Assembly: GCF_900114995.1 (NCBI RefSeq) | Contig: NZ_FOUX01000007.1 | Coordinates: forward strand, 310,001 to 374,000 | DNA from: Chitinophaga sp. YR627 | GTDB lineage: Bacteria; Bacteroidota; Bacteroidia; Chitinophagales; Chitinophagaceae | DNA length: 64,000 nt | Reading direction: 5' to 3' | In this document: positions 53,480 through 61,817 of the stretch, piece after piece | Position numbering within the stretch: position 1 is the first letter of the stretch | Layout of the letters: each line of letters opens with the position of its first letter | Made by a program: the position numbers and the translations under genes | The notes under the pieces: model-generated | Seen by the model: only the letters and a program-made list of their open reading frames with translations | Told to the model about the DNA's origin: nothing | Database searches by the model: none

Positions 53480-54589
53480 ATGAAAGAAGATTTTCTTTTA
53501 CAGCAACTGGCGCAGCGCGAGGCGCAGCATGCATTCCGCCGGCTGAGATTACCAGCGCCGGGATCGGTGGACTTCTGTTCCAATGATTATCTGGGGTTGG
53601 CACAGAGTGCCGCTATGCAGGAAGGAGTCCATGCTTTATTGCAGGCGAGGCCGTATATGCATGGCAGTACAGGATCGCGTCTGTTGGCCGGCAACTATGC
53701 CTGGGTGGAGGAAGCAGAAGAAATGCTGGCCACCTTTCATCAGGCAAAGGCAGGACTGATCTATAATTCAGGATATGATGCCAATCTGGGTCTGTTTTCG
53801 GCTGTACCACAGAAAGGAGATACCATCATTTATGATCAGCTGATTCATGCCTCTATCAGGGATGGTATACGCTTATCCAGGGCGCAGGCCTTTTCTTTTG
53901 TACATAATGACCTGGAGGATCTGCTGAAGAAATTGCAGCATGCTTCCGGTAATATTTTCGTGGCGGTGGAGTCTGTGTATTCCATGGACGGAGATTTTGC
54001 GCCTTTGCAGGAAATGGCAGCACTTTGCGACCAGCATGGTGCGCATCTGATTGTGGATGAAGCGCATGCGACCGGTGTAGTGGGGGCAAAAGGAGAGGGC
54101 CTGGTGCAGCATCTGGGTTTGCAGGATGCCTGTTTTGCGAGAGTACACACCTTTGGTAAAGCAGTAGGTTGTCATGGGGCGGTGGTGTTGGGGAGTCCGC
54201 ATCTGCGGGACTACCTGGTGAACTTCTCCCGTTCATTTATTTACACAACAGCATTGCCTCCTACATCTATCGCGGCGATAGTGGCCAGTTATGAGTTGTT
54301 TCCATATATGCAGGCAGCCAGGGAACAGCTGTCCGCTTTAATCATCCGTTTCAGGAAAGGAGTAGCCGGTTTGAGTACAATATACAGCGAGACCCCCATA
54401 CAGATCGTACTGACGCCAGGTAATGAAGAGACGCGCAGGATAGCGATCAGCCTACAGTCCGCCGGACTCGATGTCCGTCCCATCCTGCATCCGACGGTGC
54501 CCAAAGGCAAAGAGCGGCTGCGGATCGTATTGCACAGTTTTAATACGGAGACAGAAGTTGACCGGCTGATAAAGGCATTGGCAGGATAA
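53480..54589 (+). CDS. bioF: 8-amino-7-oxononanoate synthase-like PLP enzyme
   Basis: This 369-residue alpha-oxoamine synthase shows DFCSNDYLGLA, HGSTGSRLLAGN, the aspartate of the PLP pocket (IVDEAHATGV, D193) and the lysine that carries PLP (HTFGKAVGCHG, K227). It resembles BioF, which joins pimeloyl-CoA or -ACP with alanine in biotin synthesis. KBL-type (2-amino-3-ketobutyrate) or other acyl-amino-ketone enzymes are alternatives. Other biotin genes are not in the window. It is divergent from miaE. Confidence 0.78.
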   Translation: MKEDFLLQQLAQREAQHAFRRLRLPAPGSVDFCSNDYLGLAQSAAMQEGVHALLQARPYMHGSTGSRLLAGNYAWVEEAEEMLATFHQAKAGLIYNSGYDANLGLFSAVPQKGDTIIYDQLIHASIRDGIRLSRAQAFSFVHNDLEDLLKKLQHASGNIFVAVESVYSMDGDFAPLQEMAALCDQHGAHLIVDEAHATGVVGAKGEGLVQHLGLQDACFARVHTFGKAVGCHGAVVLGSPHLRDYLVNFSRSFIYTTALPPTSIAAIVASYELFPYMQAAREQLSALIIRFRKGVAGLSTIYSETPIQIVLTPGNEETRRIAISLQSAGLDVRPILHPTVPKGKERLRIVLHSFNTETEVDRLIKALAG

Positions 54590-54641
54590 CGCCGATGCCT
54601 GCGGCATATTTTATGTATATTAGCAGAACAAGTAAGTACGT

Positions 54642-57065
54642 ATGAGATTTGTTCCCTTTACCGTTTCAGCGGTGATAACCATTGCACTGATAGTTTGCCT
54701 TGACCGATCCTGGGGCTCACTTCCACCACTCGGACGCTTGTTAAGTCCGCAGGAAGGCTTTTGGCAGAACGCGACCTCTATCAGTAAAGATTACAATGAA
54801 GATTTACAGCTGCCTGGTCTGAAAGGAAAGGTGGAAGTCTGGCTGGATGACAGGATGGTGCCTCATATCTTCGCAGAAAATACTACTGACGCTTACTACG
54901 TACAGGGATATATGCATGCCCGTGACAGGCTATGGCAGATGGAGCTGCAATCTTTTGCAGCAGCTGGCCGTCTGTCAGAGATCCTGGGTGCAAAGATGAT
55001 CCCTTATGATCGTCAGCAGCGCCGTAACGGGATGCTGTATGGCGCCGAACAGGCCCTGAAAGCGATGGAGGCAGATTCGGTGGCTGGTCCGGCGATCAAC
55101 GCCTATTCCGATGGGATCAATGCTTATATCAACACCCTCACCAATGCGACACTTCCTTTAGAATACAAACTCCTGAACTATAAACCAGAGAAATGGACGC
55201 CGCTGAATTCAGCATTGCTGCTCAAAATGATGGCAGCAGATCTGGCTGGCGGTGCGAACGACCTGGTATACACCAATGCCCGCCGTCTCTTTAGTAAAGC
55301 AGACTTCGACAATCTGTATCCCGATTTTGGCGATAGTATCGATCCGATCATTCCCCGTGGTACACAATATCCGGCGCCGACGGTAAAGGTTACACCACCC
55401 GTGGATAGCATCCTGAATGCTGCCGGTCTTGCGCTGCACTTCAAAGAGGAAAGACCTGATCCGGACAACGGTAGTAACAACTGGGCAGTGGCTGGTTCGA
55501 AAACACGTGCCGGTGCGCCTATTCTTTGTAATGATCCTCACCTGGGTCTGAGTTTACCGTCACTCTGGTATGAAACACAGATCCATACACCCGATATGAA
55601 CGTCTATGGTGCTACCTTACCAGGCGCGCCCGGTGTAATCATCGGCTTTAATGATCATATTGCCTGGGGCGTGACGAATGCGGCAGAGGATGTAAAAGAT
55701 TATTACCTGATGCAGTTCCGTAATGGAAAGCAGCAATACCTTTTCAACGGCAGCTACCGCGACGCAGAAATGCGTATTGAGAAGATCAACGTCAAAGGAG
55801 AAGCACCTTATTATGATACTGTCGCTTATACTGTCTGGGGACCTGTTGTCTACGACAACGTCTTCCCGGATACGGCTACTAATCATCAGTTCCTCGCGAT
55901 GCGATGGAAAGCACTCGATCCTTCTGTTGAGATCAGAACCTTCCTGGAACTCAACAAAGCGCATAACTACAATGATTACCTCGCGGCTTTAAAATATTAC
56001 GCTTGTCCTGCGCAGAACTTCGCTTTTGCTGCTAAAACCGGTGAAATAGCACTCTGGCATAACGGACAGTTCCCTTTACGCTGGAAGGATCAGGGGAAAT
56101 GGATCATGCCGGGTAGTGATAGCTCCTTTGCATGGCAGGGCTACGTGCCGCAAGGTGAGAACCCGCATATCTATAATCCTGCACGTGGCTTTGTGAGCTC
56201 TGCCAATCAGCATCCGACAGACAGTACCTATCCATACCGCTACGTAGCAGACTTCGACCTGTTCCGTGGCAAACGCATCAATGAAGTCCTGGCAGCTGAC
56301 AGCCAGATCACGATACAGGATATGATGGACCTGCAAAACGATAACCTGAATCCTTTTGCGCGGGCCGCGCTGCCTTTGATCCGCAAACACCTGCCGGTGT
56401 CCCTGCTGACCGCTGATCAAAAGACCTACTGGCAGATCCTTGATAAATGGGATTTACAGAGTGGGCCTGACAGTAAAGCCGCTACTATCTTCAATATCTT
56501 CTGGGATGAACTGCAGTCATCCATTTGGGATGATGATATTTTAGTAGACAAAATGCCTTTACAACAACCCTGGGAAAAAACAACCCTGTTATGGTTGTTG
56601 CGGGACTCTTCCATGAAATTCATTGATAACATACATACAGTAGGGAAAGAGACGCTATCGCAGATTGTGCTGGGTGCGTTCACGATAGCGGTGGACAGTG
56701 CCAAATCATTAGACGCACAGAAGAAACTGGAGTTTGGTCGTTTCCGTGGTACGAATATCCGTCACCTGACACGGTCAATCATACCTTTCAGCGCAATGAA
56801 TCTCCGTACAGGCGGTGGTCGCCATATTGTAAATGCGACAAAACAACTGCATGGTCCGTCATGGAAAATGGTGGTACAGCTGAGTGCGAAGACAGAGGCC
56901 TATGGTATCTATCCCGGCGGACAAAGCGGTAACCCGGGTAGTCCGTATTATGACAATGCAGTACAGGATTGGGTACAGGGTAAATACTATTTACTGCATG
57001 TGTTTGATCTGAAAGAAAATGATGATCCGGCAGTGAAGTTTAAGATACATTTTAGCAAGGGATAA
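54642..57065 (+). CDS. Penicillin acylase family Ntn-hydrolase (periplasmic)
   Basis: This 807-residue protein has an N-terminal hydrophobic segment (about 5-22) that acts as signal or anchor. An alpha-chain region has HIFAENTTDAYYVQGYMHARDRLWQMEL. The autocleavage site is the Gly277-Ser278 bond in NGSNNWAVAG, with S278 as N-terminal nucleophile. The beta-chain contains NDPHLGLSLPSLWYETQIH and ends GGQSGNPGSPYYDNAVQDWVQG. Members cleave amides such as penicillins, acyl-homoserine lactones or other N-acyl compounds after self-processing. The substrate is not known here. It is followed by tRNA-Lys. Confidence 0.87.
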   Translation: MRFVPFTVSAVITIALIVCLDRSWGSLPPLGRLLSPQEGFWQNATSISKDYNEDLQLPGLKGKVEVWLDDRMVPHIFAENTTDAYYVQGYMHARDRLWQMELQSFAAAGRLSEILGAKMIPYDRQQRRNGMLYGAEQALKAMEADSVAGPAINAYSDGINAYINTLTNATLPLEYKLLNYKPEKWTPLNSALLLKMMAADLAGGANDLVYTNARRLFSKADFDNLYPDFGDSIDPIIPRGTQYPAPTVKVTPPVDSILNAAGLALHFKEERPDPDNGSNNWAVAGSKTRAGAPILCNDPHLGLSLPSLWYETQIHTPDMNVYGATLPGAPGVIIGFNDHIAWGVTNAAEDVKDYYLMQFRNGKQQYLFNGSYRDAEMRIEKINVKGEAPYYDTVAYTVWGPVVYDNVFPDTATNHQFLAMRWKALDPSVEIRTFLELNKAHNYNDYLAALKYYACPAQNFAFAAKTGEIALWHNGQFPLRWKDQGKWIMPGSDSSFAWQGYVPQGENPHIYNPARGFVSSANQHPTDSTYPYRYVADFDLFRGKRINEVLAADSQITIQDMMDLQNDNLNPFARAALPLIRKHLPVSLLTADQKTYWQILDKWDLQSGPDSKAATIFNIFWDELQSSIWDDDILVDKMPLQQPWEKTTLLWLLRDSSMKFIDNIHTVGKETLSQIVLGAFTIAVDSAKSLDAQKKLEFGRFRGTNIRHLTRSIIPFSAMNLRTGGGRHIVNATKQLHGPSWKMVVQLSAKTEAYGIYPGGQSGNPGSPYYDNAVQDWVQGKYYLLHVFDLKENDDPAVKFKIHFSKG

Positions 57066-57082
57066 ACTTTTTTTAAGAAATA

Positions 57083-57113
57083 TTTGGATCGAAATATATA
57101 TTTCCTATCTTTG
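57083..57113 (+). promoter_or_regulatory. tRNA-Lys promoter
   Basis: TTTG (57083-57086), exactly 19 bases, then TATCTTTG (57106-57113) is a full match to the Bacteroidota consensus, 26 bases before the tRNA. Confidence 0.88.
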
Positions 57114-57139
57114 CACTCCCAATCACAAAAAGAGGGAAT

Positions 57140-57212
57140 GATTCCGTAGCTCAGTTGGTAGAGCAATACACTTTTAATGTATGGGTCCTGGGTTCGAGTC
57201 CCAGCGGGATCA
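57140..57212 (+). tRNA. tRNA-Lys (anticodon TTT)
   Basis: This is a 73-base cloverleaf. The acceptor stem GATTCCG pairs with CGGGATC (one G-T), the D arm is GCTC/GAGC, the anticodon stem is ATACA/TGTAT with loop CTTTTAA (anticodon 57173-57175), and the T arm is CTGGG-TTCGAGT-CCCAG. Discriminator A is at 57212. CCA is not encoded. Confidence 0.95.
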
Positions 57213-57220
57213 CAGAAATG

Positions 57221-57259
57221 AAACGCTTCAAGTTGAAAGACTTGGAGCGTTTTTGTTTT
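57221..57259 (+). terminator. tRNA-Lys terminator
   Basis: A 12-bp stem (57221-57232 with 57241-57252, one G-T pair, loop TTGAAAGA) is followed by TTGTTTT. A near-identical hairpin occurs at 58314-58343. Confidence 0.88.
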
Positions 57260-57519
57260 ATACAATTTCATACATTATCTTAATTATCAATCTTTAAGCT
57301 GGTTCCAGTTTCAGCGTGTAGCTTTTACAATGAATCATTCACACAGAAGAAAAGGAGTATAAAAATTCTTAAATCAACAAACTTGTTCTTTTAATATTTA
57401 CTATTAAATCATTCAGCCAGCTTTAATCAAACTTGATCCCTATTATAGGTAGGTGTGTATCAGTGTTCTGAAGCAGTGTATAATATACTAATAAACCATC
57501 TTTGCGAGAGTTGTATATT
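57260..57519. other. AT-rich gap, no gene seen
   Basis: The 260 bases after the tRNA terminator are AT-rich and contain no convincing open frame, promoter or repeat. Confidence 0.5.
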
Positions 57520-57804
57520 TCAGCATTTCCAATTAAAATTTAATGACCCACATTTAGGGCAAATCATATACTCCTTATCAAGTTTGTCAAAATTGCACCT
57601 ATTGCAAAGTCCATAAGTTCTATTAACATGAGCTACAATAAATTTAGCTTCCATATGGCTAAATCCACAAATATCGATAAGATATTTTACTGAATAGATA
57701 GGGGATTGGAGCTTCAATTCCGATATTCTTTTTTTCTCTGATAGACTTAATTCTGGAATTTTAATCCCCTCTTCTGGTAGACAATTTTTGCACTTAACAT
57801 TCAT
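57520..57804 (-). CDS. Small zinc-ribbon protein
   Basis: This 94-residue protein starts MNVKCKNCLPEEG. I prefer this ATG (57804) to the in-frame ATG at 57837, because an AAAAAGAG stretch precedes it and the sequence then begins with a Cys pair. A helical middle (YSVKYLIDICGFSHMEAKFIVAHVN) is followed by a C-terminal ribbon CNRC-x12-CPKC. It may be a regulator or nucleic-acid binding protein; the function is unknown. It is low in GC and isolated between the tRNA terminator and its duplicate, so horizontal origin is possible. Confidence 0.6.
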   Translation of the reverse strand: MNVKCKNCLPEEGIKIPELSLSEKKRISELKLQSPIYSVKYLIDICGFSHMEAKFIVAHVNRTYGLCNRCNFDKLDKEYMICPKCGSLNFNWKC

Positions 57805-57837
57805 AAAGCTCTTTTTATTCTTGAATATAGGACACAT

Positions 57838-58477
57838 AGTTTGGATAAAACAATTTTCATATTAATATTTACTTTTTCCAATTAAAGATGTGTTTTTGTT
57901 CACTAATTGTTCTAGGACTTACCAACTAAATATGATCATTTATCTTGCCTTAGCAAGGTTACCTGTTAGATAACAAAATGTTGTTCCAGCAGCGTGATTA
58001 CCTCACATGGCATAGGTTGTCTGGACATTTGCCTTGAAACGTCCAGACAGATCAATCAGCTCAATGGAGCGAATTTGTGAAACCAATATCCTTCTCCCGA
58101 TATATTTATTTAAAAGTTTACGCATGATTGTATCGAAAAGGTAATCGGGGGACATATACCAAGAATAGCGCATCGAACTTTTATTATAAGATTACCGTTT
58201 TTCTACCATTATTACCCATTGGTGAAGAAAGAACGTCATCGTTATCATTCTGCTTTCCGTCCAGTTACAGATAAAAGACCCGAAGGATAGGGCATAGGAT
58301 CGTTACAAACAAAAACGCTTCAAGTTTAAAGACTTGAAGCGTTGGTTGATATCCGAATTCAGATACAACAATCTAACATGCAATAAAAATTGTTACATTT
58401 TGTTTGTTGGGTATGGAAAGCCCTGCTAAATGATGTTTTAGATAAGGCACTCCACAGCGGGAGTCAGCGGATACTTG
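57838..58477. other. Gap with hairpins; no gene seen
   Basis: This 640-base low-GC stretch has a 9-bp hairpin (58018-58026 with 58041-58049) and the second copy of the tRNA-terminator hairpin at 58314-58343. A 45-codon frame starting at a TTG near 58129 has no recognisable motif and is not called. Confidence 0.5.
58314..58343. repeat. Second copy of the tRNA-terminator hairpin
   Basis: AACGCTTCAAG (58314-58324), loop TTTAAAGA, CTTGAAGCGTT (58333-58343). It matches the tRNA-Lys terminator except for two substitutions (loop G to T, stem G to A), and has GGTTGAT in place of the T-run. No tRNA or gene precedes it directly. Confidence 0.75.
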
Positions 58478-59389
58478 CTATCGCAGGAAGCGGGTGACTG
58501 CGCGTTTAAAGTCGGTGTTCTTTTCGTAATAGAGTAAGTGGCCGCCCTGGATGACATTAAGACGCTGATTCGGGAAGCGGAAATACCGGTAGTGGTCAGG
58601 GCCAATGTTATGGTCAGCCGCACCGGAAATGACTAGCACAGGAATATTAAGATCAGCGGTAGAAAGTCTGAAATCTGCAAAGTATTCCGGCATTAAGAGA
58701 GCTACGCGCCCGAAATCATAGTTTCGCGGGGCAGACCTGTCTATGCTGTCAAGCAGTGCTACATTCCTGCTATTATCTGACAACATCTGAAAGCCTTTGC
58801 CTTTCTCGCGAAGCGCAGTAATTGCAGCGACATAGGTGGAGACAATGGCACTTGTATCAGCAGTGGTAAAACTGGTGTCCAGGATCTTGTTAATATAGCC
58901 GATCTGGCTAAGTAGGGAATGATTGATACTTAGGGTAGCATTCAACATGATTAGCCCCGCCACATGCGTAGGATATTTCAGGGCGTAATGATATGCGGGG
59001 ATACCACCGAAAGAATGCGCAAGTAAGTATACCTTATCCGCACCTGTTATCCGGCGAACATCCTCAATGTCTTCAACCATCCGGGAGAGGCTATAATCTT
59101 TATTTGCCGGGGATGTGGATCGGCCAGACCCTCGTTGGTCATAATAATACATGGTGAGATTCTCTTCCAATACATTTCCGCCTAAGGCTTCAAAAGATTT
59201 ACTCCATGCACCTGGTCCTCCGTGCACAAAGATGCAGGGTTTTCCATGTCCGCTAACCTTCAGAAACAACCTTACTCCATCGCTGGTTACAATAGTGGTG
59301 TCGGGCTTTGTTCTTAGCTGGCTGAAAACCTGACCGGCGGTGAGTAGGAGAAATAGGAGGAGGGTGGCGATCTTTGAGATGTTCATCAT
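58478..59389 (-). CDS. Secreted alpha/beta hydrolase (proline-iminopeptidase-like)
   Basis: I start at the ATG at 59389, which gives a clean signal peptide (ISKIATLLLFLLLTAGQVFS); an upstream in-frame ATG at 59470 adds a non-signal leader. The 303-residue protein has the S33-type pattern: oxyanion HGGPG, YYYDQRGSGRS, the nucleophile in LLAHSFGG, the Asp in VISGAADHNIG and the His in QGGHLL. It would remove N-terminal proline or act as an esterase in the periplasm. It is a single gene. Confidence 0.8.
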   Translation of the reverse strand: MMNISKIATLLLFLLLTAGQVFSQLRTKPDTTIVTSDGVRLFLKVSGHGKPCIFVHGGPGAWSKSFEALGGNVLEENLTMYYYDQRGSGRSTSPANKDYSLSRMVEDIEDVRRITGADKVYLLAHSFGGIPAYHYALKYPTHVAGLIMLNATLSINHSLLSQIGYINKILDTSFTTADTSAIVSTYVAAITALREKGKGFQMLSDNSRNVALLDSIDRSAPRNYDFGRVALLMPEYFADFRLSTADLNIPVLVISGAADHNIGPDHYRYFRFPNQRLNVIQGGHLLYYEKNTDFKRAVTRFLR

Positions 59390-59583
59390 AAGTTGATTTG
59401 TCGGATGGATGAATAAAAAAGGCCGGGAATGTCGCACCCTGAAATTACTTGTCGTAAAGTCAATACACATAAATTTAATAATAAGCGTTTAGATTAAAAC
59501 GAATATAATTAAAATGTTAAGCATTAGTTGAATATCAATATAACATGATTACTTAACGGCTTGATGAAAAATGATCCTGGTGC

Positions 59584-60456
59584 CTATTGTTGGGGCATTA
59601 AAAGCTGTAACCACTTGATACCAATCAGCCCCCTATGTTTTTCCACATGCAGAGTATCGCCTCTTTCGAAGTGTGAATATTGCTGTTCCGTTGAGACTTT
59701 TCTAAAGACAGTGCCATTAATTCTCCGCAATAAAAAAGAACATTGCAGCTTACTGTTTGCAGGCATCTTTCTCGCCGATATTAGAAATGTTTCATTTTTA
59801 AGTTTAATCATTTTATACATCCAATCATCTCGATAATACGCACAACTTTTCTGATCTACATCTTCCCAATGAGCAATCTTCGCAATACTATCAGTATGGA
59901 TAAGGTCAAAATAATAATTATCGCTATAGCCCTCAGTATCTGATCCGATAGTAGTTGAAAATTTGTTTATCAGGAAATATTTCTCTATTGAAGGCCGTGA
60001 ATAGTCGAATGAATAATTTAATGCCAGCAGGAGCGGCAGCGCATAACAAAACAATCCGCCCCAAAGAATACTTTTATCCATTCTATGATAAGTCTTACCG
60101 GCAAATAGATAGCAATAAACTATACCAGGTAAGAAAATACTGACTAAAACCGACAGAAATTTAGTTTCATAAACAGAAAGCATGTGATATAATACAAACC
60201 CGTATAGGCAAGGAGTTAACAGGTCAAGACAAAAAGTTAATATATTATCTGGTGTTATTTTATTAAAGTAAAGAAAAAGGTGTCTTGTTACCGAAACGCA
60301 GAATAGCAGTAGTATGAGATATCCGAACCCAGAAGATAAGGGATCAGTACGTAGGACATAGATACACAATATTATTTTTACAACGGAAAAAATAATATTG
60401 CTGAACCTGATTCCTTCAATTGAGATAATAAACCTTTTTATTCTTCCGTTACTCAT
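59584..60456 (-). CDS. Hypothetical multi-pass membrane protein
   Basis: This 290-residue protein has about five hydrophobic helices in its first 155 residues (e.g. GYLILLLFCVSVTRHLFLYF, LSVLVSIFLPGIVYCYLFAG). A soluble domain of about 130 residues follows, with DWMYKMIKLKNETFLISARK. I do not recognise a family. It starts 40 bp after the stop of another membrane protein gene on the same strand, so the two may form an operon. GC content is low compared with most of the window. Confidence 0.65.
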   Translation of the reverse strand: MSNGRIKRFIISIEGIRFSNIIFSVVKIILCIYVLRTDPLSSGFGYLILLLFCVSVTRHLFLYFNKITPDNILTFCLDLLTPCLYGFVLYHMLSVYETKFLSVLVSIFLPGIVYCYLFAGKTYHRMDKSILWGGLFCYALPLLLALNYSFDYSRPSIEKYFLINKFSTTIGSDTEGYSDNYYFDLIHTDSIAKIAHWEDVDQKSCAYYRDDWMYKMIKLKNETFLISARKMPANSKLQCSFLLRRINGTVFRKVSTEQQYSHFERGDTLHVEKHRGLIGIKWLQLLMPQQ

Positions 60457-60496
60457 AGTAGCTGTGGTTATTTAGGCGATTCTTTGAAGCGATAGC

Positions 60497-61054
60497 TTAC
60501 TGGTTTTCTGTGCCTCTATACTCTTTTAAGAAGTGGTTAGAAAGTGACAATATTTTATCAGGAGTCTGTTCCAGACCATGAATACAAAAAACAACTTCGT
60601 CATCCTTCGTTTTACCATCCACATGAAGGTGCCATATGGATGCTGTATAAGTTGCAGGACCGGTTCCATCGGTAGGACATATTGTATATTCTCTATCATT
60701 TGCTACTAATCTGAATCTTGTTATATCTTCCCATAACAGACGTTTTTCAGATCTGGTGCTGATCTTTTGAAAAAAGGCAAAGCAGCTATAAATACTTTTT
60801 CCTGGCGAGAGTAGTAATCCTTTATCTGACATTATTATCGAGGCTTTTAAAGGAATGCAGGTCGCAAGAAAATCGATAATAGAGGGAAGAAGAAATACAA
60901 ATATAATAATGCCATACGCAATGGCATCCTGTTTATGCCTTGCTGTAAAGAATGCATATGAAAATAAGATAACCGGTATAGCTACTATCAACAACCATCC
61001 GAGGCTGGCTTCTATATTAGCATCAGTAGATCTTTTTATGATTATGGTATCCAT
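60497..61054 (-). CDS. Hypothetical membrane protein with PH-like domain
   Basis: This 185-residue protein has two hydrophobic helices (about 18-37 and 45-68, GWLLIVAIPVILFSYAFF). A beta-rich region follows (about 72-175), in which KRLLWEDITRFRLVANDREY resembles bacterial PH-like domains of membrane proteins. The function is unknown. It precedes the 290-aa membrane protein gene by 40 bp and is probably co-transcribed with it. Confidence 0.62.
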   Translation of the reverse strand: MDTIIIKRSTDANIEASLGWLLIVAIPVILFSYAFFTARHKQDAIAYGIIIFVFLLPSIIDFLATCIPLKASIIMSDKGLLLSPGKSIYSCFAFFQKISTRSEKRLLWEDITRFRLVANDREYTICPTDGTGPATYTASIWHLHVDGKTKDDEVVFCIHGLEQTPDKILSLSNHFLKEYRGTENQ

Positions 61055-61817
61055 AGTAACAATGCTTTTTTAGCGAAGGTGCCGTCGCCAGGGTTAATGT
61101 GCGTCTTATTCGCCAGTATGATATACGAATTTGCGTACGCAGCAGGATATCCTAAGTTACGACTTGTTTGTAAACAATTTCATATTTACCAATCCCATCT
61201 TTTCTTTGTATATATGATGCATCTCGGTACAGTTCTATTAACGCCGTTATTTTAAATTACTGCAGCTGTAGTGATAAACTATTTCTGAAATAGCCATAAA
61301 CTATATTCGGATCTGATTTCAGGTTTGTGGAAGAGGTGCCTTCTGCGCCAGTTTTAAACCATTCTGCGGTCTTAGATCATATGCGCTAAAAAGGAATCGA
61401 TTACGTAAAGTTTAATACATGTTCGTCTGACAATTATCAGATTTAATAACTTATATTAGCTATCAGAAGTGTGTACGATTTATAGTAATAAGTATGACAG
61501 GCTCCCGTTAAGCGTTTTCAAATTTCATCATAAAACCCTGGTATCTGGTTTAACCTAACAAAGACATTCAAAGACCCGACGAAGAGAATAACTCACAATA
61601 GGCCCATGAGGCACGTTCTGTACCGCACACCCTGATACCTGATACCGGTTATTTAATAATTCATCAACCCAATCAACGTCATGACCTAAAGTGATATTAC
61701 TTAGCCAATTCCACGTTTTGAAGGGAACTTCCTGACTAACACTTTCCGAATCCGAAACAGCATCTGATAGCTTGTAAAAGCTACAAATGTATTATTCCAT
61801 CGTTTAATGAAAAACAT
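61055..61817. other. Divergent intergenic region with palindromes and a gene remnant
   Basis: This 763-base region holds a palindrome CTATTTC-T-GAAATAG (61279-61293), a dyad TAGCTT/AAGCTA (61768-61783) close to the SusC start, and a probable gene remnant on the minus strand (61555-61787). No full TAnnTTTG promoter with -33 partner is evident on either strand. Confidence 0.5.
61555..61787 (-). pseudogene. Probable remnant of a protein-coding gene
   Basis: The minus strand is open for about 77 codons ending at TAG (61555-61557), without an ATG and with a stop just upstream. The reading includes VPFKTWNWLSNITLGHDVDW and VDELLNNRYQVSGCAVQNVP, which look like real protein in composition (Trp, His, charged). 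I cannot name the family. The 5' end may have been lost when the SusC region was placed here, so it is listed as a fragment. Confidence 0.3.

Noticed and set aside
58129..58263. 45-codon plus-strand frame in the gap after the zinc-ribbon gene
   Set aside because: It begins at a TTG directly after a stop, has no motif and lies in low-GC DNA where such frames are expected.
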